DNA of 64,000 nt from Alicyclobacillus hesperidum (GCF_900107035.1 NZ_FNOJ01000006.1:106000-169999), one strand, 5' to 3'. Shown: positions 8,891 through 18,919, counted from the first letter of the stretch. A program made the numbers and translations. Notes: generated from the letters alone by a model not told the origin.

Positions 8891-9409
8891 GTGCCATATT
8901 GCCTTGTTGTTCCAGTTTTGTTGATGCTTATTTTCCGCCGTTCATTTTTATCTTTGATTGAAATCCGATTTCGGTTTACACCACTTTTGTTGATAGGCAT
9001 TGTTGGTCAAATCGCGGCTGACAATTTGCGAACGTCAGTGGCGTACGGACTTTTACCTTTATCTATGGGTTTCGTTGTCATATGGCTATACCTTAATCGA
9101 AAAGTATCAGGGCTCCGTTTCGTGCTGGCGGGAACCACTATTAACCTTATTGCAATTGTTATCTCAGGTGGGAAAATGCCGGTATTGCTTTCCACCGTCC
9201 ACTTTTTACACTTGGAAGTTGCTCCGAACACCGGTACACGCCATTCCTTTGCGACGATGCATGGCTGGTGGTGGCTGGGTGACTGGATACCCATTCCACC
9301 CTTTATTATGAGTCCAGGCGATATTCTTGTCGGCATCGGATTAAGTAGGTTTGTGCTGACAGAATCGCAAACGAGAGCGAGCTATCAAAATGAGTCAAAT
9401 TCGCAATAG
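8891..9409 (+). CDS. DUF5317 membrane protein
   Basis: Small integral membrane protein of 172 residues with about four helices and the short conserved C-terminal part typical of DUF5317 (MPVLLSTVHFLH, DWIPIPPF, SPGDILVGIG). The biochemical function of the family is not known to me. The GTG at 8891 is preferred because AAGGTGAG sits about 8 bases upstream; a GTG at 8882 overlaps that box. The last 20 bases overlap the histidine kinase gene, so the two are translationally coupled and probably work together. Confidence 0.75.
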   Translation: MPYCLVVPVLLMLIFRRSFLSLIEIRFRFTPLLLIGIVGQIAADNLRTSVAYGLLPLSMGFVVIWLYLNRKVSGLRFVLAGTTINLIAIVISGGKMPVLLSTVHFLHLEVAPNTGTRHSFATMHGWWWLGDWIPIPPFIMSPGDILVGIGLSRFVLTESQTRASYQNESNSQ

Positions 9410-11075
9410 CTACCGTACTTTGTTGTTCATAATTGGCATCACGGTTCCAGTTTGCGCAGTGCTCGCAAGCGCCCTTTACAAGATGCCTAGTGTTGGATTT
9501 GTTGCAATCTTGGCTTGTATATTAGATTATTATCCCTTATATCTACCTGGCGGGGTGCAGTGGAGCACCTCAATTTTATGCTATATATGGGCAGGTACCG
9601 AGTATGGCACGATGGCGGCGGATATAGTCATGACGATGAGTTGCCTTGTTACATTCCTCCGTGCATATCATTGGAACTTGCGCGACATCCGGTGGTTTCG
9701 CTATTTCGTGACCCTTGGCATGTTTCAGGTATCCCTGTTCACAAGCGTGGCCGCCTTTCGCATTGCAAAGGGACTTCCTGACGTGCTCCAATCTGCTTTA
9801 GTTTTCAGCACTTTTGAGGGAGTGAATATACTCCTTTTCCTAGGTGTCCACTGGTCACTCGGTAGAACCTCATCCGGGTGGTCGACAATCCGTGGCTTTA
9901 ACTTCCTTTCTGTCGCCATCAGTTCCCTTTTGTTTGTCCTCATCGGACGCTATGACCACGTAGTAGTTTCCTTACTTCCCATAGGTTTACTACTCATCTG
10001 CTTCATTCTCATGTGGCAGCAGTATTCCAGGGCCGTCAAATCCTCATCAGAGGTCTCGAAGAAATACCAATTAATAGCTAATCATACAGATGATCTCATC
10101 CTGCTTGTCAATACGAGTGGGGACATCACCTTTGCATCACCGTCACATGCCCGCCTATTTAACAAACCACTTGATGAAATCGTTGGCCAATCATTGTATA
10201 CATTTATTCAAGATCCGACATCGGTGCGTGCAGCGTTGCACGCACCCCATGCCTGTACGTCGCAACACTTGATACGCCTACAATTTGGCGACAAGGTGAT
10301 CCCGACGGAAACCAAGATCTCCCCAGTTTATTCGATAAATGACGAGATCGAGTGTTTTATCGTTGTCTCACGTGACATATCGGAGCGCCTACGCCAACAG
10401 GAATATCTGTTGCAAACCGAAAAATTGGCTGTAGCTGGGCAATTGGCTGCAGGGATTGCTCATGAAATTCGCAATCCGTTGACTTCGGTGATGGGGTTTC
10501 TACAACTGTTGCGGGAACACTTTGATCAGGTAGCCCCTGAATCGTACCGCATCGTCTGGTCTGAGCTTGTTCGAATATCGGACATTGCAAGCTCGTTACT
10601 CGTTCTCGCAAAACCGGAACCAGCCAACTTCCGCGACTGCACCCTGGACAACTTGATCCGCGACACGATCACGCTGCTCGAAGGACAGGCGCACAAAGCC
10701 AATGTCTACTTTGAAGCGATGGAGACACCAGATGTCACGTTGCACTGCAACCCTGGTCAACTCAAACAGGTCTTTCTAAATCTTTTCAAAAACAGCATAG
10801 AGGCCATGGAAGAACAAGGTGGACTGATACAAATCTCATATGATGTTCAACCTGAATCTGTGAGAATAGAGATCACCGATAATGGACCTGGCATACCCAA
10901 GCACCTTCTCGCCACCCTAGGTCAACCTTTCTATACAACAAAGGAAAAAGGTACTGGCCTCGGGTTAATGGTCGTATACAACATCATTCAAGAGCACCAT
11001 GGAAGTATACAGTTCGATAGCGACGGAATCCGTGGAACGCGAGTAACAATTAAACTTCCAATCATACAATCATAA
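9390..11075 (+). CDS. Orphan membrane PAS sensor histidine kinase
   Basis: Protein of 561 residues. About seven hydrophobic helices (residues 10-210) precede a PAS domain (about 225-330), a HisKA dimerisation domain with phospho-acceptor His358 (GIAHEIRNPLTS), and a HATPase domain with N box (LFKNSIEAME), G1 (DNGPGIP) and G2 (GTGLGLMVV). This is the layout of sporulation-kinase-like orphan sensors; no response regulator gene is adjacent, so it may feed a phosphorelay encoded elsewhere. It overlaps the DUF5317 gene by 20 bases. The multi-helix N-terminal domain may sense the nearby peptide or a membrane signal; that is inference. Confidence 0.88.
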   Translation: MSQIRNSYRTLLFIIGITVPVCAVLASALYKMPSVGFVAILACILDYYPLYLPGGVQWSTSILCYIWAGTEYGTMAADIVMTMSCLVTFLRAYHWNLRDIRWFRYFVTLGMFQVSLFTSVAAFRIAKGLPDVLQSALVFSTFEGVNILLFLGVHWSLGRTSSGWSTIRGFNFLSVAISSLLFVLIGRYDHVVVSLLPIGLLLICFILMWQQYSRAVKSSSEVSKKYQLIANHTDDLILLVNTSGDITFASPSHARLFNKPLDEIVGQSLYTFIQDPTSVRAALHAPHACTSQHLIRLQFGDKVIPTETKISPVYSINDEIECFIVVSRDISERLRQQEYLLQTEKLAVAGQLAAGIAHEIRNPLTSVMGFLQLLREHFDQVAPESYRIVWSELVRISDIASSLLVLAKPEPANFRDCTLDNLIRDTITLLEGQAHKANVYFEAMETPDVTLHCNPGQLKQVFLNLFKNSIEAMEEQGGLIQISYDVQPESVRIEITDNGPGIPKHLLATLGQPFYTTKEKGTGLGLMVVYNIIQEHHGSIQFDSDGIRGTRVTIKLPIIQS

Positions 11076-11181
11076 CTCGAACGCTACCCAGATTCCCTGA
11101 TCGGTAATCATTGCTTCAACGAACACTGGGGTCGTGAAGTCACAAACCTATCCCCTCATGTGCGCACGATAGGTTGGGGCT

Positions 11182-11210
11182 TTGACACGAGCATTCCTTT
11201 TAGATATAAA
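11182..11210 (+). promoter_or_regulatory. Sigma-A promoter of the DUF3311-symporter operon
   Basis: Consensus TTGACA, a 17-base spacer and TATAAA. An 8-base inverted repeat (AACCTATC at 11145, GATAGGTT at 11168) lies just upstream of the -35 box and could be a regulator site; it lacks a T-run and is a poor terminator. Confidence 0.75.
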
Positions 11211-11300
11211 TATTTTGACAGCGGTGTAAGCGGTACCATGTTAACTTCCAAACAACGTTCTTCAACGGCGAAAGCTGTCTGGTAAAAGGAGGTGTCTAGT

Positions 11301-11513
11301 ATGAACGAGCCAAAACAAGTTGTATCGCATCGTCGTCGCTGGTGGTATTTGCTCGTCCTTGTCCCACTTATCGGCACGCTTTTTCCACAGTTCTATGCGA
11401 CCGCGTCACCTGCCATCTGGGGAATTCCTCTCTTTTATTGGTACCAGATGATGTGGGTCATCATTAGTGCCATTGTTACAGGCTTTCTATATTTCATACT
11501 TAAAGATGACTGA
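11301..11513 (+). CDS. DUF3311 small membrane subunit
   Basis: Seventy-residue protein with two hydrophobic helices (YLLVLVPLIGTLFP and MMWVIISAIVTGFLYFIL). DUF3311 proteins are normally encoded immediately upstream of an SSS-family solute:sodium symporter, as here, and are thought to be accessory subunits. ATG 11301 follows GGAGGTG with ideal spacing. The gap to the symporter is 30 bases. Confidence 0.85.
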   Translation: MNEPKQVVSHRRRWWYLLVLVPLIGTLFPQFYATASPAIWGIPLFYWYQMMWVIISAIVTGFLYFILKDD

Positions 11514-11543
11514 TGAGTTTGAAAGAAAGGGGGCGATCCCGTC

Positions 11544-13055
11544 ATGAACTGGACCGCGTTTGCTGTTTTCATTATCTTCTTTATATTTGTTACAGTTCTA
11601 GGTTTTATCGCCGCGAGATGGCGACGAGCAGATTTAAATCACTTGGAAGAATGGGGATTAGCAGGACGGCGTTTCGGAACCCTGATCACATGGTTTTTGG
11701 TCGGCGGTGATCTTTACACCGCCTATACGTTCATCGCCGTTCCCGCACTTATGTATGGCGCGGGCGCGCTCGGTTTTTATGCCGTACCTTACACCATCGT
11801 CGTGTACCCTATGTTTCTATTGATCCTGCCGCGCTTTTGGTCTGTGGCCAAACAGCACGGCTATGTGACTGCTTCTGACTTTATTGAGGGACGCTTCGGC
11901 GATAAACTTCTCTCGCTTGCCATCGCTCTCACGGGTATTGTCGCAACGATGCCATACATTGCACTACAGTTGACCGGTATGCAAGCCGTGATTAGCGCCA
12001 TTGGCATCGGCGGCGACTGGCCGCTCATCATCGCCTTCATTATCCTCGCCCTGTACACGTACACCAGCGGCTTGCGGGCTCCTGCGATGATTGCGGTGGT
12101 AAAAGATTTGATGATTTATATCACCGTGATCGTATCGGTCATTGTCATTCCCATGAAACTCGGCGGTTTCGGCCACATCTTCCATGCAGCTGCAGTGGCA
12201 TTGCCGACACACAATCCGCCAGGCACCGCCATCCTGTCACCAAAACAATATGCAACCTACGGTACACTGGCTTTTGGCTCTGCACTTGCGCTGTTTCTCT
12301 ACCCGCACGCCCTGACTGGCGTTTTCAGCGCTTCCAGCCGTCGTGTGGTGAAGCGCAATATGGCGCTCCTCCCAGCCTATTCGTTCGCGCTCGGCATCGT
12401 CGCACTGTTGGGCTTCATGGCGCTAGCCGCGGGCGTGCATGCCAAATCCACAAGCCAAGCGGTTCCATTGCTTTTTCTTAAGGAATTCCCAAGTTGGTTC
12501 GCCGGCTTCGGGTTTGCAGCAATCGCAATCGGCGCCCTTGTACCAGCGGCCATCATGTCCATCGCTGCGTCCAACCTATTTACACGCAATATCTACAAAA
12601 CCTACTTTGCCAAAGGCGCTTCATCAGAACACGAAGCACGCGTGGCAAAAATTGTATCACTGCTCGTTAAGGTCGGTGCCCTTGTCTTTATTCTGGGCTT
12701 CCCGCAGCAATACGCCATCAGTATGCAACAGGTAGGTGGCATCCTTATCCTGCAGACAGTCCCCGCACTTGTGCTGGGATTGTATACGCGCTGGTTCCAC
12801 AGACGCGCATTACTGATTGGTTGGCTGGTCGGTATCGTCTACGGCATCTATATGTGGGGAACCACCGGTTATAAGTCAACCACGTACACACTGCACTTGT
12901 TCGGTGATAGCGTCGCTGGCTATGCGGGTATTTGGGCCCTAGTCCTGAATGTTGTCGTTGTTGTCGTCCTTACACTGCTGTTCCGCGCGGCAAACCTGAG
13001 CAACGGCTCAGATCAGACAAGCCACAGCGATTACCACGTAGAGGCTTCACTTTGA
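11544..13055 (+). CDS. SSS-family sodium:solute symporter, monocarboxylate permease-like
   Basis: Membrane protein of 503 residues with about thirteen helices. The early segment GRRFGTLITWFLVGGDLYTAYTF and later GAIVPAA-like helix (FAAIAIGALVPAAIMSIA) match SSS transporters. With the DUF3311 partner it most resembles MctP-type monocarboxylate (lactate, pyruvate, acetate) or amino-acid permeases, but substrate is not determined by sequence alone. The start has AAAGGGGG upstream. It ends before a strong terminator. Confidence 0.85.
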   Translation: MNWTAFAVFIIFFIFVTVLGFIAARWRRADLNHLEEWGLAGRRFGTLITWFLVGGDLYTAYTFIAVPALMYGAGALGFYAVPYTIVVYPMFLLILPRFWSVAKQHGYVTASDFIEGRFGDKLLSLAIALTGIVATMPYIALQLTGMQAVISAIGIGGDWPLIIAFIILALYTYTSGLRAPAMIAVVKDLMIYITVIVSVIVIPMKLGGFGHIFHAAAVALPTHNPPGTAILSPKQYATYGTLAFGSALALFLYPHALTGVFSASSRRVVKRNMALLPAYSFALGIVALLGFMALAAGVHAKSTSQAVPLLFLKEFPSWFAGFGFAAIAIGALVPAAIMSIAASNLFTRNIYKTYFAKGASSEHEARVAKIVSLLVKVGALVFILGFPQQYAISMQQVGGILILQTVPALVLGLYTRWFHRRALLIGWLVGIVYGIYMWGTTGYKSTTYTLHLFGDSVAGYAGIWALVLNVVVVVVLTLLFRAANLSNGSDQTSHSDYHVEASL

Positions 13056-13068
13056 TGCAAAAGTAACG

Positions 13069-13116
13069 CAAAAACGGGCGAGCAAACGTGACTACCGTCT
13101 GCCGCCCGTTTTGTCG
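13069..13116 (+). terminator. Rho-independent terminator of the symporter operon
   Basis: The arms AAAACGGGCG and CGCCCGTTTT enclose a loop that itself can partly pair, followed by TTGT. It lies 13 bases after the symporter stop. Confidence 0.8.
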
Positions 13117-13198
13117 AAACGTCCCTATTTCATGCGAAAAGCCCCGGTCACCACCGAGAACAGTCCATTATCCAGATAGCACATGCCCTCCACATCCA

Positions 13199-13840
13199 TT
13201 AAGCGACTTGCCGATGTGCCCTTCTTTGCGCAAACAGCCAACATTCTACAGCGGCGACATTGACCACGATACTCAAGCATACTGCGATGGTGTAGGCAGT
13301 CGCATAAGGCAAATGTCCTACATGTCCACCGAGGTAGGTAAACGCCCGATTAAGGACGTTTGTATCACAAAACACATAGCTACGTAACATCCATGCACGA
13401 TGTCGCGCTACATCGCCCTGCCGTATCCGGATGTAAGCAAGTACAGTAACGATCAGCCAGTACACGTTCAACGTATTGAACGCCACGGTCGGGAGTTCAC
13501 CGCCTGTGGCAAAGGGCGCTAAATAACCCGATGTTCCGTCCACGCCAAGTACAGATGCGATATATAGATAGCCGACCATGCGATGCACACTCGGTTGACG
13601 GCGTTCTCCGGTCAGCGTCCAATTGAGCATGCCGCTGACAATGGCAATAACAGCAGCCACAATGTGAATATGCAACATCATGATCCATATAGGATGATTC
13701 ACGTGGCGCGCAATTCCGACCTTATGGGAAAGGAACGATACATCCTGCGGATCAGCAATCAAACTGCTAAATAGCATGTACAGGGCATATGCGAGCGCGA
13801 TGCCAATTGCAGCATCTCCCAGGTAACGTCGTCGCAACAT
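13199..13840 (-). CDS. DUF2306 membrane protein
   Basis: Membrane protein of 213 residues with about six helices and the DUF2306 features: a histidine in the helix after the first loop (MMLHIHIVAAVIAIVSG), then QPSVHRMVGYLYI and the RHRAWMLRSYVF segment. These conserved His/Arg residues resemble those of small haem or quinone-interacting membrane proteins, but the function of the family is unproven. ATG 13840 is chosen because GGAGG lies 7 bases upstream and because the first helix starts just after it. A GTG at 13921 would add 27 residues and has a weak site. Confidence 0.75.
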   Translation of the reverse strand: MLRRRYLGDAAIGIALAYALYMLFSSLIADPQDVSFLSHKVGIARHVNHPIWIMMLHIHIVAAVIAIVSGMLNWTLTGERRQPSVHRMVGYLYIASVLGVDGTSGYLAPFATGGELPTVAFNTLNVYWLIVTVLAYIRIRQGDVARHRAWMLRSYVFCDTNVLNRAFTYLGGHVGHLPYATAYTIAVCLSIVVNVAAVECWLFAQRRAHRQVA

Positions 13841-13987
13841 ACCAACGCCTCCAATGGAAATCATGATACCGCAGGTTGCCAAATTGTGCACGAACAAGCG
13901 TAACCATCTGTTCGACGACACCTTGATGACGAGGCCCGTCGTTTGTGCATACCCATGGCCAGCCGAGCGGACTTATCACGCTGGGCT

Positions 13988-14033
13988 TATAAAGAAAAGG
14001 CCCTGCCATTTTGGGCAGAGCCTTTTCTTTATG
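13988..14033. terminator. Bidirectional hairpin terminator after yhaN
   Basis: The arms AAAGAAAAGG and CCTTTTCTTT, with an inner CCCTGCC/GGGCAG pairing, have A-rich and T-rich flanks on both strands. It should end the yhaO-yhaN transcript running leftward. Confidence 0.8.
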
Positions 14034-14144
14034 GGTCTCTCGGGCGCACCACAGAAGCAGATGTGGCAACGTCCGTGTCAAGGTATGCGCTATTTGACGC
14101 CTACAAACATGCAGTATCACAAACACCTACAAAACGAATCTCGC

Positions 14145-17100
14145 TCACACCGTAGACTCCTCGGGTACCTCCACCAGATGGTGAACCACAACGCGATGGC
14201 CGAACATCCTTTTGGCGGCATCGACTAAAAACTGATGATGCGTAAAGTAAAACACCTGCGTATGAGCAGACAACTCGCTCAACACTTCAAGCGTTGCCAA
14301 CGTCCGCTCATCATCAAAATGGACGAGGATATCATCCATCATAAGCGGCAGTCCAGGTGCAAATTGGAGGTGATTCTCGATAAAGCCCAGGCGCAGTGCC
14401 AGATAAAGCTGGTCTCGTGTACCATCGCTCAGTTGCGCAACAGATCTCGCTTTGCCTGACGCATCCTCAACGACAAGTCGCGATCCGCCTACTTCATACG
14501 CAATATCGATCTTTTCGTAGCGACCGCACGTCAGACGCCGAAAGAACATAGAAGACCGATCCAGAACCGTGGACGGATTTTGCTCATGGAACCATTCGAT
14601 GGCTCTTTGCAACAAGCGCCGAGCCAACTCTACGCGCAGATATTCGCGCCAGTAGCGATCCGCCTCGGCCAACTTGGCCTCTGCTTCTTGGCGTTTTGTT
14701 GCGGCATCCGCACGCTCCCGATTCATCTCTTCGAATTGGATTTCACACTCGCGCAGTGCATCGCTGGTATGTTCCAGTTGCTCTCGCAAATCGCGCAAGC
14801 TGTCGACATGTTCTTGAAGTGCACGCTCAAGTTCGTCCGGATCCGGATACTCAGCCAGTTCGGCCTGTAACTTTTCAAGTGGCACACCATCCGCTACGGC
14901 AACGACACTCGTCTGCAAAGTGCGCATCTTTTCCTCCAAATGTCGATACCGCCGCGATTTAGCAATCACGTGCCGACACGCCTCAGGGGTCACATCGCCG
15001 GTGATCCGGCTGTAACGTTCCATCTCCTGTAAACCAAACTGCAAACTTGACTCCGTATTTCGCAATTGCTCATGGGTCTTCGTCAATTCCTGCTCCACGC
15101 TGTCTAACCGATTCAGCGCTTCTATTGCCTGGCTGACTCGCGCCTGTAGCCGACGAACAACCGTGCCGTACGATGTCCCGGGAGCCACCGGCTCACTCAG
15201 TTCCTCAAGAATGCTGTGTACGTCCTTTTCAAAGCGATGGCGCGAAGCCTTTGCTTCCTGCAATTCTCTTGCGAGCCGCTCAACCTGTGCGGCCTGTGTT
15301 TGCCATTCAGAGAGCAGACGAACAAATGTCACATCTGGTGTTTCCGGAAGAAGTCGCAACTCTGCGCGCAAGGCCTGCCACCGCTCAGCATATTGAGCGG
15401 CCTTTTGCTCCTGCACCGCAAGTTCCTGCACCCTGTGCTGCTGCCGATCCCGCTCCTCGTCCAACGCCTGTTTTGCGGCTTGTTTCTGCTGTGCTAACGC
15501 GGCAAAGTCGTGACACTTGCGCAGGATCTCTTGCATCCACTCAGCAATCGTCCATTCCGGGCGAATCGCCACCTGCAAGTCGGCCGCTGCAAGTTCTAGG
15601 CGGGATCGCAATTGCTGGCGAAGCTCCTCGTAGTGTTCAAGCTTAGCCATCTGCTCCAGCAATGTCGCATATCGATCGCGCACAGGTTGCTGAAACTCAA
15701 TCAACCACTGTTTCATTTCCCTTGGCGAACCAGGAACCAGTCCACAATCCGCCCAGGCGGCCACCCAATCCTTCGTAAGCTGATCCCTTGTTTCCAACAG
15801 ACTTTGCATGCACTGGTGCCGCTGCTCGATCCGCCGAAGTGTCTGTTCCTTCTCCAGCGTCTTGGCCGCGCGATCCGCAAACCGAGCAGCGTCTTGCAGC
15901 ATCTCATCCACAAGCTCGTCGGCATTCGCGATTGCCCGTTCAAACGCCGACGACAACGACGTTTCACCCATTTCGTCAAGATAACGAGCGACATCTGCTT
16001 CGGTCGAAACGCCACCGGTGATCATCGCCTTGATCAATGCCCAGCCCGTGTCCCGCTGGGCACGAGCTGCCTGCAAGTCCTCCGCGGTCGGCACGGACGC
16101 GAAGCCCTCCAGGCGTTCCAATTCATCTTCCAAGTCGGACACACGCCGCCGTTCCTTCTCCAACTCGCGACGGCATTCCCGCAATTCCTCGTCGATTCGC
16201 GAAAAGTCCTTCTCGTATTGGTTTATGGTCTCCTCAAGGGGGATCGGCAACTTGGCCACATGCTCGATGTCTGTCTGAACGAGTCGTTGCCGACTGAGGA
16301 GCTGTTCCAGTTTTCTGCGCTCAAAGCACATCGCTTGCTGCAACTCTTGAATGTCTGTGTCGATCCGATTGTGACCAGCCTGTAAAGCGTCCTCCAGCCA
16401 TGTTTGCCAGCGTGCAATGTCTGGGACATCGCCAAATGCCAACCAAGCATCTTCCCGACGTTTGACCTCGTCCGTGGACACATGCAAATCGCCGCGAACG
16501 CGCTCGGCATCCTGCATGGCCCTTTGCCATAGCTCGGCGACTTCATATAGCTCGTCAAGCATCAGCGTTTCGTGCAACAGCTCCGTCGCCCCATCCTCAA
16601 GGCGAATGGTCATCCTTTCCAACATTGCATCGCAACGGCGAACGGCTTCTGTATATTCTTTCTCCAAACGCGGTAGATCGCTCTCGAGGAGGTTTTCATA
16701 CTGGCCCACCCGTTCAAGAAGTGCGTTTACCTCATCTGCGTAGCGCAATGCCAGCTTGTCGATGACAATCGCTTTGCGTTGCTCCTCCAGTTGTTCAATA
16801 CGCGTTCGTAACCCATGAAGGGACTGAGCGGATTGTACGCGAAGCTCAAGAATTTGCTCGAGTGCCCGTTCGTCCTCTTCGGTCAGCGGCGACATGTCCG
16901 CAAATGAACGCAATTCTTCTTGCAGTGCAGCCAATTCGAGCAAGGAACCCCGAACTCGTTTCAGCCGCTCGAGCCGTGCCCGCTCGCGTTCGATCACGCG
17001 TTCCTGTTCCCGACCGTCAACGCGCATCTGACGCAATTTCTCTATCTCTTGTTGAAGCCGTGTAAAGTCCTGGCCCCGCAAGGCTTTTTCGTCAATTTCA

Positions 17101-17666
17101 CGCATGAGCTGGCGATAGAGATTCATTGCTCCCGTGAATTTTCTCGTGATCGCATTGTTCCTTGGACCAACCAATTCCCCCGCCCGCTGGCTCAATGTGT
17201 CGATGTGCCGCTGCAACATGGCGACCCCGCCACCAGCCGCAAACAGAGAGGTGGCGGCATCGCCTTGAGTGGACAACAATCCTTCGCCACCTTCCCGCAG
17301 GCGCTCGTGATTCAGTCCATAAAGCAGCTCGTACCGGCTGCGGTCATGCCCTTGCAAGCATGCTTGCAAATCTTGCTCCAGGGTGGCATCGGCCATGGCG
17401 GCGACCAGCTTGTTGCGTTGTATCGTCCGTGTGAAGGCAAGCTCACGGCCATGGGCATTCACCACCGTACCCATGATTCTCGAGGACTTGGTGTAGCCAA
17501 GCGATGGTGTGCCGCCAAACAACCAATCGAGAACAATCTGCAACAGTGTGGTCTTTCCCGCCTCGTTCGGTCCATACAACACGTGAAAATTGACATCGCC
17601 GCGAAAATCGAAAGCGAGATCATGAAAATGTTGTACGTGTTGAACGGTAAGTGTCTGTAGTTTCAT
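14145..17666 (-). CDS. yhaN: YhaN-like SMC/Rad50-type ATPase
   Basis: Protein of 1173 residues. The N-terminal ATPase half has a Walker A motif near residue 31 (YGPNEAGKTT). A very long Glu/Arg/Gln-rich coiled coil follows, and the C-terminal half has the signature LSDGTRDQLYLALRL near residue 1075 and Walker B LPLMMDDILVHFDD. There is no CxxC zinc hook at the coiled-coil apex, which separates it from SbcC/Rad50 and fits YhaN. It overlaps the upstream yhaO-like gene by four bases, so the pair is coupled and probably forms a nuclease-ATPase complex acting on DNA ends. Cellular role in Firmicutes is poorly defined. Confidence 0.88.
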   Translation of the reverse strand: MKLQTLTVQHVQHFHDLAFDFRGDVNFHVLYGPNEAGKTTLLQIVLDWLFGGTPSLGYTKSSRIMGTVVNAHGRELAFTRTIQRNKLVAAMADATLEQDLQACLQGHDRSRYELLYGLNHERLREGGEGLLSTQGDAATSLFAAGGGVAMLQRHIDTLSQRAGELVGPRNNAITRKFTGAMNLYRQLMREIDEKALRGQDFTRLQQEIEKLRQMRVDGREQERVIERERARLERLKRVRGSLLELAALQEELRSFADMSPLTEEDERALEQILELRVQSAQSLHGLRTRIEQLEEQRKAIVIDKLALRYADEVNALLERVGQYENLLESDLPRLEKEYTEAVRRCDAMLERMTIRLEDGATELLHETLMLDELYEVAELWQRAMQDAERVRGDLHVSTDEVKRREDAWLAFGDVPDIARWQTWLEDALQAGHNRIDTDIQELQQAMCFERRKLEQLLSRQRLVQTDIEHVAKLPIPLEETINQYEKDFSRIDEELRECRRELEKERRRVSDLEDELERLEGFASVPTAEDLQAARAQRDTGWALIKAMITGGVSTEADVARYLDEMGETSLSSAFERAIANADELVDEMLQDAARFADRAAKTLEKEQTLRRIEQRHQCMQSLLETRDQLTKDWVAAWADCGLVPGSPREMKQWLIEFQQPVRDRYATLLEQMAKLEHYEELRQQLRSRLELAAADLQVAIRPEWTIAEWMQEILRKCHDFAALAQQKQAAKQALDEERDRQQHRVQELAVQEQKAAQYAERWQALRAELRLLPETPDVTFVRLLSEWQTQAAQVERLARELQEAKASRHRFEKDVHSILEELSEPVAPGTSYGTVVRRLQARVSQAIEALNRLDSVEQELTKTHEQLRNTESSLQFGLQEMERYSRITGDVTPEACRHVIAKSRRYRHLEEKMRTLQTSVVAVADGVPLEKLQAELAEYPDPDELERALQEHVDSLRDLREQLEHTSDALRECEIQFEEMNRERADAATKRQEAEAKLAEADRYWREYLRVELARRLLQRAIEWFHEQNPSTVLDRSSMFFRRLTCGRYEKIDIAYEVGGSRLVVEDASGKARSVAQLSDGTRDQLYLALRLGFIENHLQFAPGLPLMMDDILVHFDDERTLATLEVLSELSAHTQVFYFTHHQFLVDAAKRMFGHRVVVHHLVEVPEESTV

Positions 17667-18919
17667 CGCTGGTCACTCCCCCTCGCCAACTGTGCGTACA
17701 ACATCGCCTCAGCCTCGTCCAGCAAGCGTAGAACGTCGTCGCGAGAGCGAATATACGAAGTGTCAGCTCCGTGATCGAAATAGCCATGGCGATCCTGTGT
17801 GGACTGCATATCCCTGACAAATTGGTCCAGGAGATGCACATCGCCACGCGCGGCCTGTAATGCGCTGACGAGCCAATCCGAGGTCGCTTGATCCAGACGC
17901 TGCTCTGCCGTAGCAACTGGCCTGGTGTCGATACGGACCTGCTCAATCCATATGTGTGACCCGATATCTTGTGCGATGCCTATCACTTCGGCATAGACGC
18001 GGTCTTCATCGCCAAGCAAGGCACCGTGTATCTCGGTTTCACCAGTCAGCACTGCGCGCACGGCCAAGGGATACCCCTGATGTGCATGCGTCAGCTTCGC
18101 CAATGAGCTTGCAGTCCGATCCACCACTTCATGGAGATCCGTCACGCCGTCGATCGCGATTTCGCACACTTCCCAACGCAACACGTCCAAAGGTTGTTGC
18201 CGCAAATCGACGACGCGCCCGCCATCGACCCGCACAACGGTACAACCCTTGGCTCCTGTTTCGCGAATATGTCTTCCTTGCAGATTTCCGGGATACACAA
18301 TATGAGGGTATTCATGGAGGATTTGGCGCATGTGAATGTGGCCCAAAGCCCAGTAGTCGTAGCCCTTGTGCCGGAGATCGTCGATGCGGCAAGGGGCGTA
18401 TGTGTCGTGCCCGGCTTGTCCCTGCACTGCCGTATGCAAGAGACCGATGTTGAAATAACCTGGAACAGGATCCGGATATGAAATGGCAAGATTTTCGCGA
18501 ACGTCGCGCTTCGCAAAACCTTGGCCATGGATGGCCACGCCAATGTCCTCAAGATAGTGGGTCTCTGGCTCCAATACGGAAAACTCGAACACGTTATCCG
18601 GCAAGCGCAGTTCGCGCGTGATGATGCTCGCTGCGTCGTGGTTACCGCGAATGAAAAACACGGGGATCCCGGCTTCGCCGAGGCGCGCCATGCATTTGCG
18701 GAAAAACAGGCCTGTATGATAGTCCTTCCAATCGCCATCGTAAACGTCCCCGGCGATCACGACAAAGTGCACCGATTCGCGAACACAAAAATCAACCAGG
18801 TTCTCAAGGGCGCGCCTCGTCGCTGACCGCAACTGGTCAATCGGGGCGTCCGCGCGCCCCGACAACCCATGCAAAGGACTATCCAAGTGCAAGTCTGCAC
18901 AGTGTACGAACGTAAACAG
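17663..18919 (-). CDS. yhaO: YhaO-like DNA repair metallophosphoesterase, probable CTG start
   Basis: Calcineurin-like phosphoesterase of the SbcD/Mre11 group. Motifs in order: HCADLHLDSP, GDVYDGD, RGNHD, and ALGHIHMRQ, which bind two metal ions for nuclease activity. A C-terminal capping domain follows. A very strong AGGAGGGG box sits five bases upstream of a CTG codon at 18919. Starting there gives (M)FTFVHCADLHLD, which aligns exactly with the normal N-terminus of this family. The in-frame ATG at 18961 has no ribosome binding site and adds 14 unrelated residues. CTG initiation is therefore likely but should be proven. The start lies about 70 bases after the GH67 gene on the same strand. 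Confidence 0.85.
   Translation of the reverse strand: MFTFVHCADLHLDSPLHGLSGRADAPIDQLRSATRRALENLVDFCVRESVHFVVIAGDVYDGDWKDYHTGLFFRKCMARLGEAGIPVFFIRGNHDAASIITRELRLPDNVFEFSVLEPETHYLEDIGVAIHGQGFAKRDVRENLAISYPDPVPGYFNIGLLHTAVQGQAGHDTYAPCRIDDLRHKGYDYWALGHIHMRQILHEYPHIVYPGNLQGRHIRETGAKGCTVVRVDGGRVVDLRQQPLDVLRWEVCEIAIDGVTDLHEVVDRTASSLAKLTHAHQGYPLAVRAVLTGETEIHGALLGDEDRVYAEVIGIAQDIGSHIWIEQVRIDTRPVATAEQRLDQATSDWLVSALQAARGDVHLLDQFVRDMQSTQDRHGYFDHGADTSYIRSRDDVLRLLDEAEAMLYAQLARGSDQR

Noticed and set aside
15612..16385. Plus-strand open frames of 250 or so codons inside yhaN
   Set aside because: Shadows of the coiled-coil coding strand with biased composition and no family resemblance.
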